Below are positions 60,976 through 64,000 of a stretch of 64,000 nucleotides of DNA, piece by piece (the first letter of the stretch is position 1; every line of letters starts with the position of its first letter). A program made the translations under genes and the position numbers. The DNA lies in assembly GCA_051814705.1 (NCBI GenBank), contig JBPWQW010000001.1, positions 1 through 64,000 on the forward strand, written 5' to 3'. The stretch is from Geojedonia sp051814705. Its GTDB lineage: Bacteria; Bacteroidota; Bacteroidia; Flavobacteriales; Flavobacteriaceae. Below the pieces are notes generated by a model, which saw only the letters and a program-made list of their open reading frames with translations, did no database searches and was not told where the DNA came from.

Positions 60976-63576
60976 TTATACTTTATTTCTATATAAAGTC
61001 TGATCCACACAAGTCATCATCTCGGAAGTATTCAATTCTAGACCGATAAATGAAGTCACCTTGTTTAAAGTTTCCTCCGTATGATTCAGAACATCTGTAT
61101 AATTAACATAAATAAGCTCAACACCGGGTTCTTTTAACTTCCAGGTTTCAACTTGATTAAGCTGTTTATTGTAAGCTTCAAACAATTTTACAGGAAGAAC
61201 ATCTGGATTTTTACCGATCATTTTTTGCTGTGATTTAATGATTTCAGATAAATCCCTATTCATAAAAATAACTTTATAACGAAATTCAGGGCTTAAAAAT
61301 TTGAGTAAGGGCGCTACGACTTTAACCGATTTGTTTTTTGCCAATTCCAGCCAAGAATTGTCTTTATGAATAGACATGACTGCATCATATTCAAAATATC
61401 CTTTGGGGTTTGAAGCATCTGCCTTTCTATTTTGATCTGTTAAAACCTCAACACCTCCTTTATGAAGCATCTGCATCATTAATGACGTGCCCGATCTTGG
61501 CAAACCCGAAACGATTACAATTTGATCTTTTCGATGTTTAAAATTAATTTTATCACGAAATTCGGGTGGGCTGGTTAGTTTATCATCAATGTTTTCTATG
61601 GCTTTTTCGGCTCGGTGATGTGTTTTGGGCTTTAATTTTGCTGCGGTATCATAAGCCTTTTTCGCATTTTCTAAATCACCCAATTTTTCCAAAGCTTCAC
61701 CTAAAGTATAATGCGCTTCAGGAAAATACTTTACCAATTCTATGCTAGTCAGTGCATGATCTGCAGCCTCCTCATAGTCTCCCAAACGGATTAAACATTC
61801 GGCAAGAGATTGATGAAATTTCGCTTTATCCACTTCAAAATCAAGTGCTTTTTCAAAGGCTTCTTTGGCATCTTCAAACTTATTGGTTTGCATATATATT
61901 TTACCAATTTGATACCACACTTCAGAATTAGGCCTGTTGTTTTTTGCCTTTGTAAGAAGGTCCAGTGCCTTTTTTACCTTGCCTCTTCCCAACAGTATTT
62001 TAGCTTCAGAAAAATAGGTGTTGATCTCAAATTTCTTATCTCTGGTCCGTAATTCATTTAGATATACTTCTGCCCTTTCAAAATCTTTCTCCGCCAAACT
62101 AATGGTAAGCAAATCCATATAAAAAGGAATAATATCCACAATGGAATCTCCTACTTTTATCCCCTGTGGATGAGGTTTGCCATCTTCAGGTTTTTTAATA
62201 TCCTTTTCTTCATAGACCGGATAGTTAGTATCAACAAGTTCTAAGAGTAAAGCCTTTGCTTTTTCATAGTCCTTTTTCCCCAAATACACACGAGCTAGAT
62301 TATGCTTTAAATCACACCTCGTTTTTAAAATAGCGTGTTCGATTTTTTCATCAGGTTTTTCTATATAACCCAAATCGATAAGTTGTTGCATGGTTTCATC
62401 GTCAGATAATTGAGCTTCAGCTTTAACATCTTTATGCTGGCCGAAATCGCCTTCAACATCCTCCCAACTATCAATATATGTAGGCGTCTTAATGTCTTTA
62501 AAAATATCTAAAGCAGGTTTGCCATCCATATCTTTTCCAATGGGTAAACCAAAAATGTTTAATATGGTTGGAGCAATATCTATTAACCCAAGACCGAATA
62601 CCTTTTCATTTTGTTTAATATTGGGCCCTGCTGCTACAAAAATTCCGAATTGCCGATGCTCTAAAGCTGGTGCCGCTGGATATTTGGGCATTTTTAAAAT
62701 ACGTTTATGCCCCGACTCAAAACCATGATCGGACATTACAATTACGGTTGTATCTTTATCCACCAATTCCAGAGTGCGCTCCAGCATCATATCCTGATAG
62801 CGATAAGCTCCTATTACGGCATCTTTATAAATATCAAATAAATTTTGAGGAACCACTTTTTGTTTGGGTGGGTGAAATTTCATAAAGGCGTGACAAAAAT
62901 GATCGATTAAATCATAATATACAGCTGTAAAATCCCATTCTTTTTCACGCATGACATAAGTTGATGCCGCGTGTACAGAGGTGTTTTCGGCCATGATTTT
63001 GGCAAAGGATTGTAAGCCCTTGTCTTTTTCCTGATCAATCTCTGCTGCCTTGGGGAGAAATGGTAAAATTTGCGCTTCTGTAATTTCCCAAGGAAACATG
63101 CGCAAATCATGAATGTCTTTGGTTAAAGATTCGGGATGAATGGTTCCATTTACAATTGGGCTTTTTTCTTTAGGATTCATTTTAACTTTCTGAAATTTAT
63201 CTGAAATCACTACTCCATTGATGGGTTCAGCTGGAAAACTTGGCCACCATCCCACAACATTGCTTTTATAGCCTTCGTGATGCAATATATTCCATAAGGC
63301 TTTTGCACACCTTGAATTAACCGTTACTGGTCTAATGCCCTTCAGATTAGGCATGACCTCAATAAAACCATGAACACCATGCTTATCTGGTGTTTTACCA
63401 GTTGCCACCGAGGACCATAGCATGGGCGAATAGGGTGGATCCATAGTGCCCATATTCCCATAAACGCCTCTTTCAATCAATTTTTTAAGGGCCGGCATAT
63501 GACCTTTGGCAATCAAAGGCCAGATGAGTTTCCAATCGGCGGCATCCCAACCAATCAACAGTACTTTTTTGCTCAT
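60976..63576 (-). CDS. Phosphodiesterase-TPR-sulfotransferase fusion protein
   Basis: The 866-residue protein joins three parts. Residues 1-370 are an alkaline-phosphatase superfamily type I phosphodiesterase (GWDAADW with D11, probable nucleophile S50 in PPYSPMLWSS, DLIDHFCH, and MSDHGFESGH near 282). Residues of about 400-650 are TPR-like helices (ALEKLGDLENAKKAYDTA). Residues of about 685-866 are a sulfotransferase with the PAPS 5'-phosphate loop SGLPRSGTSLMMQML and the 3' motif FMNRDLSEIIKSQQ. No signal peptide, so it is cytoplasmic. The pair suggests it modifies, or checks, a sulfated or phosphorylated product. Its start overlaps the small gene upstream. Confidence 0.85.
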   Translation of the reverse strand: MSKKVLLIGWDAADWKLIWPLIAKGHMPALKKLIERGVYGNMGTMDPPYSPMLWSSVATGKTPDKHGVHGFIEVMPNLKGIRPVTVNSRCAKALWNILHHEGYKSNVVGWWPSFPAEPINGVVISDKFQKVKMNPKEKSPIVNGTIHPESLTKDIHDLRMFPWEITEAQILPFLPKAAEIDQEKDKGLQSFAKIMAENTSVHAASTYVMREKEWDFTAVYYDLIDHFCHAFMKFHPPKQKVVPQNLFDIYKDAVIGAYRYQDMMLERTLELVDKDTTVIVMSDHGFESGHKRILKMPKYPAAPALEHRQFGIFVAAGPNIKQNEKVFGLGLIDIAPTILNIFGLPIGKDMDGKPALDIFKDIKTPTYIDSWEDVEGDFGQHKDVKAEAQLSDDETMQQLIDLGYIEKPDEKIEHAILKTRCDLKHNLARVYLGKKDYEKAKALLLELVDTNYPVYEEKDIKKPEDGKPHPQGIKVGDSIVDIIPFYMDLLTISLAEKDFERAEVYLNELRTRDKKFEINTYFSEAKILLGRGKVKKALDLLTKAKNNRPNSEVWYQIGKIYMQTNKFEDAKEAFEKALDFEVDKAKFHQSLAECLIRLGDYEEAADHALTSIELVKYFPEAHYTLGEALEKLGDLENAKKAYDTAAKLKPKTHHRAEKAIENIDDKLTSPPEFRDKINFKHRKDQIVIVSGLPRSGTSLMMQMLHKGGVEVLTDQNRKADASNPKGYFEYDAVMSIHKDNSWLELAKNKSVKVVAPLLKFLSPEFRYKVIFMNRDLSEIIKSQQKMIGKNPDVLPVKLFEAYNKQLNQVETWKLKEPGVELIYVNYTDVLNHTEETLNKVTSFIGLELNTSEMMTCVDQTLYRNKV

Positions 63577-63731
63577 TCGGAATCTTTTTTATAAAATTCC
63601 TGTTTTACCTTCCTCCATGCACGTAAACCGATATCACCATAGGCCAAAAGACCTAATGAGCCTTTTTCGGTGATCTCAAAATTTAATTTATTGATTTCTG
63701 ATGTGCGATCTTTACTCACTTTAGTTGACAT
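63573..63731 (-). CDS. 52-residue small protein upstream of the sulfotransferase fusion
   Basis: The protein runs MSTKVSKDRTSEINKLN to VKQEFYKKDSE with a distinctive middle, GSLGLLAYGDIGLRAWRKVK. It is charged and partly amphipathic, with no signal or membrane helix long enough to be sure. Its TGA overlaps the ATG of the fusion gene (ATGA), so they are translationally coupled. I know no name for it; it may be a partner or regulator of the fusion. Confidence 0.7.
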   Translation of the reverse strand: MSTKVSKDRTSEINKLNFEITEKGSLGLLAYGDIGLRAWRKVKQEFYKKDSE

Positions 63732-63828
63732 TTATTCTATTAATTGCTTAAAAATTAATATATTACAATACCATATCTCCTCTGACATTAATTACTTGGT
63801 TATTTTAATCTAATTAACCTTTAATTTC

Positions 63829-64000
63829 ATGAAAGATATGAAAAAAACTACTTCTCAAAAATTTTCTAAACGTTTAGCGCAGTATGGAGCTTTATCCGCC
63901 GCAATAGCAAGCATGACAGGATTAAATGCGCAAGAGCTAATTGGTTATACTGATATTCCTGATTATTCTGGAACTCCAGATCCCTATTATATTATTGACT
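63829..64000 (+). CDS. Secreted protein, partial at right edge
   Basis: The first 57 residues are visible. Starts at 63829 or 63838 (MKKTTSQKFSKRL) are both possible. A signal peptide (RLAQYGALSAAIASMTGLNA, cut before QE) leads to GYTDIPDYSGTPDPYYIID, with five Tyr next to Asp and Pro. The YGALSAAI signal and the YTDI start resemble a group of flavobacterial secreted proteins I recall without function. It is divergent from the small protein and sulfotransferase fusion. Confidence 0.75.
   Translation, partial: MKDMKKTTSQKFSKRLAQYGALSAAIASMTGLNAQELIGYTDIPDYSGTPDPYYIID

Noticed and set aside
63829..64000. Right-edge protein as a RiPP precursor
   Set aside because: It has a normal signal peptide and no leader/core boundary, and is cut by the window edge; evidence is too thin.

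Overview
The window is AT-rich chromosomal DNA from a member of the Bacteroidota, almost certainly a marine-type Flavobacteriaceae. The evidence is a SusC/SusD pair, gliding genes gldB and gldC, a type A type IX secretion (T9SS) C-terminal domain on a metallopeptidase, many Cys-21-type lipoproteins, and the Bacteroidetes -7 promoter element TAnnTTTG upstream of many genes. Genus cannot be fixed from the sequence alone.

Layout. 0-12.3 kb: a porin, a secreted M4 metallopeptidase, and a four-gene SusC/SusD/lipoprotein uptake operon ending in a clear terminator. 12.4-32.9 kb: mostly housekeeping genes: rnhB with an unknown lipoprotein, a YqaE-type mini-protein with lipB, a membrane-bound LuxR regulator, lysS, an M49-like peptidase, an ACC-deaminase-like/glucosaminidase/hemL operon, DUF5522-hutU, a SulP transporter, OsmC and a LytTR regulator. 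32.9-51.5 kb: one nearly unbroken minus-strand run. It starts from a TetR gene and a palindromic operator, continues with the phenylacetyl-CoA (paa) pathway (paaE-A-B-C-D-G, a threonine dehydratase, paaH-I-J-Z, an enoyl-CoA hydratase, paaY) and passes straight into branched-chain keto acid dehydrogenase (E2, aminotransferase, fused E1). Aromatic and branched-chain amino acid catabolism may therefore be transcribed together. No phenylacetate-CoA ligase (paaK) lies in the window. 51.5-63.7 kb: rhodanese, gldC-gldB divergent from nadE, an atypical response regulator, dnaG, a sigma/anti-sigma/outer-membrane operon, a polyprenyl synthetase, and an 866-residue phosphodiesterase-TPR-sulfotransferase fusion preceded by a 52-residue small protein. 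A secreted protein runs off the right edge.

The most unusual content is of two kinds. First, the paa operon is peppered with small hairpin elements. A GIY-YIG endonuclease gene sits between nearly perfect 28-bp inverted repeats. A four-helix-bundle gene sits between inverted arms of a degenerate GAANNY hexamer repeat, and the same hexamer fills the other spacers. Other short palindromes of several families lie in gaps, one forms the stop codon of paaJ, and one repeat is read in frame inside dnaG. Second, the right edge carries a candidate undescribed module: a phosphodiesterase-sulfotransferase fusion, a small partner protein, and a divergent secreted protein whose mature N-terminus is rich in tyrosines beside acidic residues. 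DnaG has lost all four zinc ligands, PaaZ carries an extra DinB/DUF1569-like domain, and a NarL-type regulator has Glu at the phospho-acceptor position.
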